Shown here piece after piece: positions 52,782 through 60,992 of a DNA stretch of 64,000 nt. The DNA comes from CAXSBR01 sp964252015. GTDB lineage: Bacteria > Actinomycetota > Actinomycetes > Mycobacteriales > Jatrophihabitantaceae. The stretch is taken from the NCBI GenBank assembly GCA_964252015.1, contig CAXULW010000018.1, positions 8,042 to 72,041 of the forward strand, in the 5' to 3' direction. Numbering within the stretch: the first letter of the stretch is position 1; each line of letters opens with the position of its first letter. The position numbers and the translations under genes were made by a program. Under the pieces are notes generated by a model. The model made no database searches. It had not been told where the DNA came from and saw only the letters and a list, made by a program, of their open reading frames with translations.

Positions 52782-53971
52782 GTCAGGGTCGTCGGCAGGG
52801 CTGCGGTGACGACGAAGCTGCCGTCCTGGTGCGGCTCAGCGGTGACCACGCCCCCACAGAGCGCCGCGCGTTCCCGCATACCGGTCAGGCCGTGCCCGGA
52901 TCCCCCGACAACCCCGGCACGTTGACGCCCTGAGCTTCCGCCGGAGTTTGCGATCCGGGTGCGGACGCAGTCGGCCTCATAGCGCAATTCCACTGACACC
53001 TCGCAGGGTCCGCTGTGCTTGAGGGCGTTGGTCAGCGCCTCCTGCACGATCCGGTAGGTCGAGAGCTCCACCGCGGCCGGCAGCGGCACCGGATCACCGA
53101 CGATGGTGACCTTGGCGTTCAACCCGGCGGAGGCGGCGCGGTCAATGAGCTCACCCAGTTGACTCAGGGTCGGCTGCGGCTCAAGCAGAGCCGACTCGTC
53201 GGCTGTCCTCAGGACCCCCAGCAGGCGGCGCATTTCCCGCAACGCGTCCTGTCCGGTGGATTCGATCACGGCAAAAGCCCCGGCCGCCTGATCCGGGTCT
53301 CGTGCCAGCATCGCCCGCCCGCCAACTGATTGCACGACAATCACGCTGACGGCGTGGGCGATGACGTCGTGCAACTCTCGAGCGATCCGGGCGCGCTCGT
53401 CCTGCAACGCGACCTGTGTCATCAGCACGTGGCGCTCTTCGGCCCGGTCTGCCCGGGCTGATTCCGCGCCGGCAAGCTGAGTGCGGCTGCGGGCCAGCGC
53501 GCCAAGCAGGTACGCGCCGACCATGAGCCCGAAGGTGAAGGAGTAGTCGCCCGGGCTGCTGTCGGGTTGAGTGCGCAAGGCCGCGACGACGCTGGTCACC
53601 GCGGCGGCGCCGAGGAGGATCACCCGCCGCTGATCGATCCGCAGACCGGCAGTGAAAGATGCGCCCAGCAGGGCGAAGAACACCCCGATGCTCTGCGGCG
53701 TGCGGGTGAGGGACGAGAACACGGCCGTCGAGGCCAGCACCGTGGCGACAACCGGCACCGGCCAGCGCCGCGCGACCACCAACGGCAACGTGATCAACCC
53801 CGCCGCCGCGACCGCCAACGGCGGCCAGCCCCGCCAGTGATGGGTGCTGACGATCTCGCCGACGCTGACCGCGAACAGTCCTACCCCGACAAACGCCTCC
53901 AGGACGGCCTCTACGTGAGGACGGAGGCGATGCCATATCGGTGTCGGATTGATCAGTTCGGCCTGCGCCAT
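52778..53971 (-). CDS. Sensor histidine kinase (HisKA_3 type)
   Basis: A 397-residue kinase with about five TM helices in the first 150 residues ('VLEAFVGVGLFAVSVGEIV', 'VFFALLGASFTAGLRI' and others). Phospho-His in 'ARIARELHDVIAHAVSVIVV', N box 'IVQEALTNALKHS', lid 'GHGLTGMRERAAL'. ATG 53971 is chosen because the longer frame to 54106 has no coding character. Translationally coupled to the regulator. Confidence 0.9.
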   Translation of the reverse strand: MAQAELINPTPIWHRLRPHVEAVLEAFVGVGLFAVSVGEIVSTHHWRGWPPLAVAAAGLITLPLVVARRWPVPVVATVLASTAVFSSLTRTPQSIGVFFALLGASFTAGLRIDQRRVILLGAAAVTSVVAALRTQPDSSPGDYSFTFGLMVGAYLLGALARSRTQLAGAESARADRAEERHVLMTQVALQDERARIARELHDVIAHAVSVIVVQSVGGRAMLARDPDQAAGAFAVIESTGQDALREMRRLLGVLRTADESALLEPQPTLSQLGELIDRAASAGLNAKVTIVGDPVPLPAAVELSTYRIVQEALTNALKHSGPCEVSVELRYEADCVRTRIANSGGSSGRQRAGVVGGSGHGLTGMRERAALCGGVVTAEPHQDGSFVVTAALPTTLT

Positions 53972-54085
53972 CGCGCAAGCATAGAACCGCGGGCACGAGC
54001 AGACACCTGACCGAGGGCCAGCTCTCGATGGCCCGCGGACCACGTTGGACCGCCTCGGATCGGGACTGGAGCGGGTGCGAATCGT

Positions 54086-54113
54086 GGCCGCTGGGGTGAT
54101 GTCCACAGCGGCC
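54086..54113. promoter_or_regulatory. Inverted repeat in the divergent promoter region
   Basis: GGCCGCTG (54086-54093) and CAGCGGCC (54106-54113) are perfect 8-base arms separated by 12 bases, between the kinase start and the secreted-protein start. A candidate operator for the adjacent regulator; a hairpin role is equally possible. Confidence 0.35.
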
Positions 54114-54177
54114 CTGGCGGGCCATCCTCATCGAGGCCGGCACGGCGCCGACCACGTCAGCAGCAGAGGAAACCACT

Positions 54178-54648
54178 ATGCGCAAGCGATTCGCCATCGC
54201 CATCCCGGCGACCATCCTGATGCTCGGCTGCGGTGCGTTTGGAGTCGCCGACGGCTCGAGTGCCGCGACGCCCACGGCGACCCACACGCTCTATTTCCAG
54301 GCCAGCTATGTCAACGGCACCCAACAGGACGCCCCGCCGGCCGGTGACTCGATCGGCGACCGCGCCCTCGATCTGTTCCACCTGAAGACGCGCGGCGGCC
54401 GCGACGCCGGCGACAGCACGTCAGAGTGCGTCCTGATCCGGGCGAGTGCGGTCCACCCGCTGGCCCAGTGCGCGGCGACGCTCGTCCTGACCGACGGAAC
54501 GCTCGAACTCGCGGGCGTCACCACCTCAAGCCCGGACACGATCTACGCGATCGTCGGCGGGACCGGCCGTTACGTGGCCAGCAGAGGGACCGTGCGGTTC
54601 GCGCCACGGCGCAGCAGTGTCGCCGTGACCGCCACCCTGACCGCGTAA
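54178..54648 (+). CDS. Secreted allene-oxide-cyclase-like beta-barrel protein
   Basis: A 156-residue exported protein with a signal peptide ('IAIPATILMLGCGAFGVA') that might also be lipid-attached at the Cys ('LMLGCG' is a weak lipobox). The mature domain has the AOC/dirigent-type barrel pattern: 'GDSIGDRALDLFHL', 'CAATLVLTDGTLELAGVTT', 'YAIVGGTGRYVASRGTVRF'. In bacteria this fold occurs in secreted proteins of unknown role. Divergent from a two-component operon and 26 bases before a small membrane-protein gene. Confidence 0.72.
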   Translation: MRKRFAIAIPATILMLGCGAFGVADGSSAATPTATHTLYFQASYVNGTQQDAPPAGDSIGDRALDLFHLKTRGGRDAGDSTSECVLIRASAVHPLAQCAATLVLTDGTLELAGVTTSSPDTIYAIVGGTGRYVASRGTVRFAPRRSSVAVTATLTA

Positions 54649-54674
54649 GCACCTACCACGAAAAGGGTTCAGCC

Positions 54675-54959
54675 ATGATCGCCTATCTCATCGACACGCT
54701 GGTCATCGTCGCGGCCTTTGCGCTGCAAGCCCATCTGCCGTTGCGGCCCACCATCATGGCGGCCGTCGTCATCGCGGTCTGCCTCGTGATCCAGCTGACG
54801 GTCGGCCGCGACAACGACCACTTCTTCGTCGTCTTTATCATCATAATGGCAACGGTCCTCGCGCTGATCGTGCGCGGCGTTCGGGGCCAGCTGCACCGCC
54901 GCGGCACCAGACTGTTGGACGACACCGGTCCCGGCCCGGACGCTGAAGTTTCGACGTGA
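54675..54959 (+). CDS. Small membrane protein
   Basis: A 94-residue protein with two or three hydrophobic segments ('DTLVIVAAFALQAHLPL', 'IMAAVVIAVCLVIQLTV', 'FFVVFIIIMATVLALIV') and a polar C-terminal tail. The ATG follows GAAAAGGG. It is probably co-transcribed with the barrel protein before it. No family recognised. The longer frame from 54426 runs antisense-like through the previous gene and is not used. Confidence 0.68.
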   Translation: MIAYLIDTLVIVAAFALQAHLPLRPTIMAAVVIAVCLVIQLTVGRDNDHFFVVFIIIMATVLALIVRGVRGQLHRRGTRLLDDTGPGPDAEVST

Positions 54960-55227
54960 CCGGACAAGCCGATCGCACAATTTGACCCCTCGCTGCTTCG
55001 TGAGCTGACGTTCGGGCTCAAATGATCTTGACGTGCCCCAGACGTCACGCAGGACCCAGAGTGGGTGGGCCATGTGGAGCTGAGGGTGTCAGTCCGTCTG
55101 ACTCGAGTCCAACCAGATCGCCTGCAGTGCGGATGTTGAGGCAAGCACCATGAGCGTGAGCAGTCGCGGCAATAAGCATGTTCACGACTCGCAGACGCGG
55201 CGGCCGCGCCATCGCGCGGCGTGCTCA
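54960..55227. other. Intergenic region, no gene seen
   Basis: About 270 bases between the small membrane protein and the vapC remnant; no convincing frame or repeat. Confidence 0.4.
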
Positions 55228-55649
55228 CTGGCTAGTCGATGCTGCCGCGGGTGACGATCCATTCGGTGGGCTGGGCGGTGACGGCGGTGATGTGGTCGTA
55301 GTAGGAGTCGTAGTGCAACACGGTGGCGCCGGCCGTCTCTGTAATGGCGGCAATGAGAAGGTCGGGCAGTTTCGCGGCCCGATGTAACCCGAGGTGCGCT
55401 AGTTGTCGCTGCACATGTAGTGCTCTTTCGCCCGCTGCCGGCGTGAGGGGCAGGCTCGGGTAGGCCTGAGCACGGGTGGTGGCCCACTGGTCATATTCGG
55501 CTGGGCCACGTGCCGAGCGCAGCAGCTCGAGGTCGACCAGCGGGCAGGTGTACAGCTTCTGCCCGGCAGCAAGCCGTGCTGAGATCGCGGCCGTGACCTC
55601 GCGCCTGGTGCTTCGCTATGCAGCAGAATGAGGTCCATCTGTATATCAA
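55228..55649 (-). pseudogene. vapC-type PIN-domain toxin remnant with a nonsense codon
   Basis: On the minus strand one frame gives most of a VapC: 'STRREVTAAISARLAAGQKL', 'CPLVDLELLRSARGPAEYD', 'ALHVQRQLAHLGLHRAAKL', 'PDLLIAAITETAGATVLHYD', ending 'TEWIVTRGS'. Just upstream of 'STRRE' is TAG where relatives have a Trp or similar codon after the 'D-x-S-A-L' start motif, and the first codons ('LIY', about 55649) are in another frame. The N-terminal catalytic Asp is therefore lost. No vapB lies upstream. Non-functional as read. Confidence 0.75.
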
Positions 55650-56036
55650 GTTCCGGGGCTGCGGCTGCATTGTGCCGTTAGTGGCCACACTGGAGTTCCT
55701 CGGGCGCCGTCACTCGACCGGGTAGCAGCCTCCCGGCGGGCGGGCGGCGTGCTGGTCAGCCAGGATGCGGCCTGAGAACAGCGTCGACATCTCCAGGACC
55801 TCGGCCAGCAGGGTTGCCCTAGATCTGTGCCCACCCCTGAGCCTGGAATCTAACAATCTCAGAACCTAGCAAGTTCACAACTACACTGAAACGAGCCTCG
55901 AGCAGCCTAAAACTTGACAGTCATCGGGATAAGTTGACAAAATGACGCTGAAGCTGACGGCTAAGGTGCGAAAACAGTTTCGCTGTCAATTTCGCGGCTC
56001 GTTAAGTTGTCAAGTTTGAGAGGCTCTGGTTTGGCG
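55650..56036. other. Intergenic region with AT-richer promoter block
   Basis: About 390 bases without a supported gene. The first 170 bases hold a short minus-strand coding-like stretch ('TLLAEVLEMSTLFSGRILAD', about 55720-55825) that I cannot identify. From 55850 the base composition becomes richer in A/T and carries the TTGACA repeats upstream of the next gene. Confidence 0.4.
55914..56013. promoter_or_regulatory. Four TTGACA motifs, two direct and two inverted
   Basis: TTGACA occurs on the plus strand at 55914-55919 and 55934-55939 (exactly 20 apart), and on the minus strand as TGTCAA at 55984-55989 and 56008-56013. The outer copies share a longer AAACTTGACA context as an inverted pair. 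A separate perfect inverted repeat GCGAAA-ACAG-TTTCGC lies at 55968-55983. Some copies could be -35 boxes, but the set looks like operators for the HTH protein encoded directly downstream. Confidence 0.5.
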
Positions 56037-57254
56037 ATGACTCGTGCGGACGAAGTGCCGCGCTCCGCCGACGCCGCCGACCCTGCGACCATCTCGGCTG
56101 CGGTCGCCAGCACCACCACGACCAGCAGCACGACCGCTCCCGTTGAGGCCCCACCTAGGCTGATCCGCATCGGCGAGATGTCCGAGATGCTCGGCATTCC
56201 CCACTGGACTCTGCGCCGCCACGCCGACGCCGGACAAATACCCGTGGTCCGCGCCAAGGGCCAGCAGCGTCGATTCGACCCGGACCGCGTGCGCGCCGCC
56301 CTCGCACAGATCGATCGCGCGCGCGCCGACACGGACAGCGGCGCACCCGACCTGGTCCCAAGGGCGGCCGACCCGAGCGAGCCCGAACCTGGACACCCTG
56401 TCCCCGGCGAAATCACGCCGGCCGCGACCGAACCCACGATTCCCCCCACGTGGGAGCAGGACTACCCGCTCGACGGGCTCGAAGAACATCTCGTCTGGCG
56501 CAGAGCCGTCGCCGATGCAGGCATCGACACCGACAGGCCCGCGACCCGGTTGATGGAGTACTCGCTGCAGGAGATGGTCAACAACGCCATCGATCACAGC
56601 GGGGGCACCCGCGTCTCGGTCCGCATCTGGTCCACGCCGGACATGCTGGCCTTCCAAGTCACCGATGACGGCGAAGGAGCGTTCGCCCATCTGCGCAGAG
56701 GGCTAGGTCTCGAAGACGACTTCGATGCCATCGCCGCGCTCACCAAGGGGAAGCAGACAACGTGGCGAGAGAGACACAGCGGCGAAGGCATTTTCTTCAC
56801 CTCGAAGATGGTCGATCTCTTCAAGATCACGGCCAACGGCAAGACCTGGACCGTCGACAACCTGCGCGAGGACCAAAGCGTCGGCATCACTCGCGACACC
56901 GTCGGCACCAGGGTCTACGGCCAGGTGGACCCCACTACGACTCGGACCTCGTCGGAGGTGTTCGCGCGATTCACCAACGACGACAACGCCTTCACCCACA
57001 CGAAGCCGTCGGTGAAACTGGCGTCGCTCGGGCTGCGTTTCGCCTCCCGGTCCGAGGCTCGACGGCTCATGGCGGGACTCGATGAGTTCACCGAGATCGA
57101 CATCGACTTCGCCGATGTGTCCGAGGTCGGCCAGGGGTTTGTCGACGAGGTCTTCCGCGTCTGGGCGCGGAACCACCCGGACAAGACACTGAACCCGATC
57201 AACATGAACCCGGCCGTCGAGTTCATGGTGCACCGCGGCCTGGCCGGGTCCTGA
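56037..57254 (+). CDS. HTH - GHKL ATPase - DUF4325 (STAS-like) three-domain protein
   Basis: A 405-residue soluble protein. Residues about 41-95 are a MerR/excisionase-like winged helix ('IGEMSEMLGIPHWTLRRHAD', 'GQQRRFDPDRVRAAL'). A Pro/Glu/Asp-rich linker runs to 140. Residues about 145-300 are a Bergerat-fold ATPase: N box 'LQEMVNNAIDHSGG' (179-190), G1 'TDDGEGAF' (209-216), lid-like 'SGEGIFFTSKM' (248-258). Residues about 305-405 match DUF4325, a STAS-like domain ('IDIDFADVSEVGQGFVDEVF', 'PINMNPAVEFMVHRG'). So DNA binding, an anti-sigma-kinase-like ATPase and an anti-anti-sigma-like domain sit in one chain. ATG 56037 chosen; TTG 56007 overlaps the motif block. Biological role unknown. Confidence 0.83.
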   Translation: MTRADEVPRSADAADPATISAAVASTTTTSSTTAPVEAPPRLIRIGEMSEMLGIPHWTLRRHADAGQIPVVRAKGQQRRFDPDRVRAALAQIDRARADTDSGAPDLVPRAADPSEPEPGHPVPGEITPAATEPTIPPTWEQDYPLDGLEEHLVWRRAVADAGIDTDRPATRLMEYSLQEMVNNAIDHSGGTRVSVRIWSTPDMLAFQVTDDGEGAFAHLRRGLGLEDDFDAIAALTKGKQTTWRERHSGEGIFFTSKMVDLFKITANGKTWTVDNLREDQSVGITRDTVGTRVYGQVDPTTTRTSSEVFARFTNDDNAFTHTKPSVKLASLGLRFASRSEARRLMAGLDEFTEIDIDFADVSEVGQGFVDEVFRVWARNHPDKTLNPINMNPAVEFMVHRGLAGS

Positions 57255-57517
57255 CCTCTGCCGCGTGAACGCCTGTGCGCCTCGGCATCCTGCTGGTTCC
57301 CAACCGGAGCGCGGCAGGTTCACGTCCCGCCTCGATAAGCTTCCCGAGGTCGTCAACCAGGCTCGGCTCGGACATCAGGATGGCGAGCAGACGCATCGCG
57401 ATCAGGATCGGACAGCCCTCATCGTGCCCGACCCCGGCTGCCGCCTCGTCTCGCGGCCCCGCCCGGGACCAGACGGATGTTGTCGTGCAGCAGACCCGCG
57501 GCCGCAAGGAGGTTGAC

Positions 57518-58364
57518 CGGCGACCAGCTACCGATAACCCCGATTGGGACGACGAGAGACTATTCCAAACCGCCCGCAACATCGTGATCGTGCTGTTGTT
57601 GAAGCTGGTGGTCGAGGAGTACATAGAGCACATCGGCCCGTGGGACACCCCGATAGAGCTGGTTCCCTTCATCGCCGACGAGGAACGATGGAACCGCCCG
57701 AACTGGTGCGCTGTGGAATTCAACATCCTCTACAGGTGGCACTCCCTGGTGCCCGACGCCATCGGTGAGGGCCGAGAACTGATCACCTTTCGCGACTGGC
57801 GCAACAACAACCCGCTCATCCTCTCCACCGGGCTGGAACCATTGCTGGCGTTCTGCTCGAAGCAACGGTCAGGAAAGATCGGCCTAGCGAATACCCCGAC
57901 ATTCCTTGTCGATCGATCTACCCGACTGGCCCTCCGTCCAAGAACGAACCGTAACCCTCAGCCGCCAAGCCCGATTGCGGTCGTTCAACGACTACCGAGC
58001 CGCGTACGGGCTCCACCGCTACACCTCCTTCGACCAGCTCACCCAGCACGAGGCCATTCGCGATCGGCTTCGCGGGCTCTACCGCACCGTCGACGACGTC
58101 GAGTGGTACGTCGGCATCTTCGCGGAGGACTACCCCGACTACCTGATGATGGGCGAACTGATGACCACGATGGTTGCGAATGATGCCTTTACCCAGGCCC
58201 TCACGAACCCTCTACTCGCCCGGAACGTCTTCAACGACGCCACCTTCACCGCACCCGAGATGAAAGTCATCAACAACACGAAATCGCTACAGGACATCGT
58301 CGCCCGAAACGCCCGGACACCAACCAAGGTCTACGTCAACTTCGAATGCCCTGCGACGCGATAG
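57518..58364 (+). pseudogene. Animal-type haem peroxidase (cyclooxygenase / fatty-acid dioxygenase-like) remnant
   Basis: The first frame gives 'NPDWDDERLFQTARNIVIVL', 'KLVVEEYIEHIGPW', 'NRPNWCAVEFNILYRWHSLV' (with the proximal-His region) and 'RSGKIGLANTPTFLVDRS'. At about 57908-57935 the frame shifts, and the family resumes as 'RQARLRSFNDYRAAYGLHRY', 'VEWYVGIFAEDYPDYLMMGE', 'ALTNPLLARNVFNDATF' and 'SLQDIVARNA', ending at 58364. This is the prostaglandin-synthase/alpha-dioxygenase type of peroxidase. The N-terminal half, with the distal His, is missing, as the sequence starts mid-domain at about 57518. Both 5' truncation and frameshift mark it as dead. Confidence 0.8.
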
Positions 58365-58633
58365 CCGCCGCTTGTTCGCGCGTATGGCTCGGTGCGACGT
58401 CCTTGTTCGCAGACCAAGCGAGGCGGTTGACCGACACGGTGGAACGCCAGGACAGGGTCGGCATGACGCGCAGACACCGACACAGCAGCCCTCGGCCGTA
58501 CGAAGCGAGAGCGTCAGAACGACCAAAGCGGTATCTCCGCAGCCCGCGAACGTTAACCGTCGTTATTGTCGAGCACGTCGCCCAAACTTCGGCGGCGCGC
58601 AGATCGGGTTGTGTGTGTTCCGATTGAGCGGCC

Positions 58634-58760
58634 CTAGTAGCGGCGACCGAACAGCCAGTAGGCGATCGAGTTGCCGGAATTGATCGTGACGATCACTCGC
58701 CACAGGTTCTTCGGGCCACGTACCTGATCTTCGGATCGCCGGGCCAGGTCTCGCCCCGCC
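58634..58760 (-). pseudogene. PLDc_N-domain small membrane protein, C-terminal fragment
   Basis: About 40 residues on the minus strand ('RDLARRSEDQVRGPKNLWRV', 'TINSGNSIAYWLFGRRY') match the end of short phospholipase-D-nuclease N-terminal (PLDc_N) membrane proteins, with their 'QVRGPK-LWR' and 'Y-LFGRR' motifs. The preceding TM helix and start are not found upstream, so it is probably 5'-truncated. The rest of the 58365-58868 gap holds no supported gene. Confidence 0.5.
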
Positions 58761-58868
58761 AACGCTGAGCTGACCGTCTGAGCCCGCGAGATCGCGAATC
58801 CGGGTCGCCCGCATCGTCGCTGGTGCGCAGCCGGAATCTTCGTATACGGCGCTGCGGTAAGGCGGCGG

Positions 58869-59456
58869 TCACGGTTGCCGTGCGGCCAGACCGTCAAGGT
58901 AGTTCGCGAGCAATCGTCGGCAGGTGGCGTCCCATTCCTCGTCCGGCGGGTGAGGCTGGGCCAGCATCGCCCCGAAGACGACCACATCGCGTGGCGTCAG
59001 GCCGTCTTTGAGGCTGTGATCGGCAAGGCCGCGGTCGAGAATCGTCTGGAGGACGTGGTGGACCTCGGCCCGTATAGCCATGGTGGCTGGTGATGTGATC
59101 GGCGGTCCGCCGTGCAGCGGGAGCACGAGGTCGTTGCGCTGACTGATCGCCGCCTCGATGAAGCGGCGGAGCGCGTCCGTCGGTGTCGTGCCCAGCCGTT
59201 CGGCCTCGCGCGCGTTGGCCAGTACCTGCGCGAACGAGCGGTGGGTGAGGTGGGCGAGCAGGTGGGCGCGGGTGGGGAAGTGTCGGTACAGCGTGCCGAT
59301 GCCGACGCCGGCGTCGGCGGCGATGGTGCCCAGCGGCACCTGCAGGCCCTCGCGGTGGATGGCTGTCGTCGCCGCGCGGACCAGGACGCGTTCGCTGCGC
59401 TGGGCGTCGCTGCGCATGGCGCGAATGGTTCCGTCCGGAGCGGGTTCGCGGTTCAT
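58869..59456 (-). CDS. TetR-family transcriptional regulator
   Basis: A 195-residue regulator. HTH: 'SERVLVRAATTAIHREGL', 'TIAADAGVGIGTLYRHFPTR', 'AHLLAHLTHRSFAQVL'. The C-terminal domain resembles the SbtR-type TetR ligand domain. Divergent from the NmrA-cupin genes, with 104 bases between the starts and an inverted repeat at the NmrA promoter, so it is the likely repressor of that cluster. Confidence 0.88.
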   Translation of the reverse strand: MNREPAPDGTIRAMRSDAQRSERVLVRAATTAIHREGLQVPLGTIAADAGVGIGTLYRHFPTRAHLLAHLTHRSFAQVLANAREAERLGTTPTDALRRFIEAAISQRNDLVLPLHGGPPITSPATMAIRAEVHHVLQTILDRGLADHSLKDGLTPRDVVVFGAMLAQPHPPDEEWDATCRRLLANYLDGLAARQP

Positions 59457-59508
59457 CGCGTTGAGTCAACCCTTCCGGTCGTCGTGGCCACCGCAGCGTA
59501 GACGGGAT

Positions 59509-59536
59509 TAGACTCCGAAGCGGATGAAAACCTCCG
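59509..59536 (+). promoter_or_regulatory. Candidate -10 and TetR operator of the NmrA gene
   Basis: TAGACT (59509-59514) is a plausible -10, and directly after it CGGA-N8-TCCG (59521-59536) forms an inverted repeat across the expected transcription start. This suits steric repression by the divergent TetR. No good -35 is seen. Confidence 0.4.
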
Positions 59537-59560
59537 ATTACGAGAGGAGTGTGGTGCATC

Positions 59561-60403
59561 GTGCGGATTCTGGCAGTGGGGGCAACCGGTCAGTTCGCGG
59601 GCCTGGTCGTGCCGGCTCTGGTCAGCCGGGGCATCCAGGTCCGGGCGCTGGTTCACGATCCGGCGAAAGCGGACCGCGTCCGGGCCGTCGGCGCGCAGGA
59701 GTCGGTCTCCGGTGATCTGCGAGATCGGGCCAGCATCGACGCGGCGCTGGACGGTGTCGACGGCGTGTTCCACGTGATCCCGGCGTTCGCGCCGGACTCC
59801 ACCGAACTCGGCGTCGGTATGGTCGAGGCGGCGCAGGCGGCCGGGGTCCGCCGGTTCGTCTTCTCCGGGGTGTATCACCCGTCGCTGTCGCTGGTGAACC
59901 ACGCGGCGCTGCGCCCCGTGGAGCAGGCGCTCTACCGCGCGGCGATGGAGTTCACCGTGCTTCAGCCGGCAATGTTCATGCAGGGCCTGGGCGCCGCCTG
60001 GGCCACAGCCGTCGAGCACGGCACGTTCACCATGCCCTACTCGAAGGACTCGTCGATGACGTTCGTCGACTACCGCGACGTCGCCGAAGTGGCAGCCACC
60101 GCCTTCGTCACCGACGAGCTCGTCAACGGCACGTTCGAGCTGGCGGCGGGCGGCGTGCTGACCCGGGGCGACATCGCGAACCTGATGAGCCGGCACGCGG
60201 GACGTCCCGTGGTCGCCGAGGACATCGCGCCTCAGGTCGCGCTGAGCGATATGCCCGCCGGCGCGATGCGGGACGGTCTGGAAGCGATGTTCGCTGACTA
60301 CAGCGCACACGGATTCCGTGGCGGCAACAACCTCGTATTGCGCACAATCCTCGGCCGCGCCCCCCGCACCCTCGATGCCTATCTCGGCGAACTCGCCAAG
60401 TGA
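59561..60403 (+). CDS. NmrA-family NAD(P)-binding protein
   Basis: A 280-residue atypical SDR. 'ILAVGATGQFAGLVVPAL' is the dinucleotide-binding motif (GATGxxG), 'VRALVHDPAKADRVRAVG' the NADP-type second strand, 'GVDGVFHVIPAF', and 'FTVLQPAMFMQGLG' the late NmrA motif. There is no catalytic YxxxK. Some members are quinone reductases and others redox sensors. GTG 59561 fits an AGAGGAG 11 bases upstream; GTG 59549 is a second option. First of a cluster with cupin and a hydrolase remnant. Confidence 0.85.
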   Translation: MRILAVGATGQFAGLVVPALVSRGIQVRALVHDPAKADRVRAVGAQESVSGDLRDRASIDAALDGVDGVFHVIPAFAPDSTELGVGMVEAAQAAGVRRFVFSGVYHPSLSLVNHAALRPVEQALYRAAMEFTVLQPAMFMQGLGAAWATAVEHGTFTMPYSKDSSMTFVDYRDVAEVAATAFVTDELVNGTFELAAGGVLTRGDIANLMSRHAGRPVVAEDIAPQVALSDMPAGAMRDGLEAMFADYSAHGFRGGNNLVLRTILGRAPRTLDAYLGELAK

Positions 60404-60434
60404 CACCGCTCCTCCGCCTCGACAAGGAGATCCT

Positions 60435-60992
60435 GTGAGCACCGACGACGTTGCGCGGCCGGCGACGGTTCCGCCCGATGACCTGTCCCGATCGCTGACG
60501 GTCGCCCGCCCGGATCAGGACCAGAGCCTGCCGCACATCGGCCTGGTTGGTGACACCTACACGATCCTCCTCCGCGGCGAGGACACCGCCGGCAAGTACA
60601 CGCTCATCGACATGCACGTGCCACCCGGTGGCGGCCCGCCGCCGCATCGCCACGACTTCGAGGAGATGTTCACGGTGCTCGACGGGGAGGTCGAGGTGAC
60701 CTTCCGCGGCGAGAAGATGACCGCCCGCGCCGGCGAGACGGTCAACGTGCCCGCCAACGCCCCGCACGCGTTCACCAACGCCGGTGGCGCACCCGCGCGG
60801 CTGCTGTGCCTCTGCGCCCCCGCCGGGCAGGACGAGTTCTTCCTCCTCGTCGGGCAGACCGTGGCGTCGCGGACGCAAGCGCCGCCCCCGCTCAACCCCG
60901 ACGAAGAAGCCGCCTTCATCGCCAAGTCGATGTCGCTGGCCCCCCGGTACCGCACTGAACAGCTGCCGCCGCCCGGAGGCGGACCGTCATGA
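60435..60992 (+). CDS. Cupin-domain protein
   Basis: A 185-residue single-domain cupin. Motif 1 'GGPPPHRHDFEEMFTVLDGE' carries the two His and Glu metal ligands, and motif 2 'VNVPANAPHAFTN' the third His. 31 bases after the NmrA gene and overlapping the hydrolase remnant by ATGA, so it is part of the TetR-controlled unit. The GTG follows AAGGAGATC. Activity unknown; such cupins are often small dioxygenases or isomerases. Confidence 0.87.
   Translation: MSTDDVARPATVPPDDLSRSLTVARPDQDQSLPHIGLVGDTYTILLRGEDTAGKYTLIDMHVPPGGGPPPHRHDFEEMFTVLDGEVEVTFRGEKMTARAGETVNVPANAPHAFTNAGGAPARLLCLCAPAGQDEFFLLVGQTVASRTQAPPPLNPDEEAAFIAKSMSLAPRYRTEQLPPPGGGPS

Noticed and set aside
57223..57726. 167-codon minus-strand frame over the start of the peroxidase remnant
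   Set aside because: Its first 70 codons are plainly antisense to the peroxidase; only the distal part looks coding, and it is reported as a low-interest fragment.
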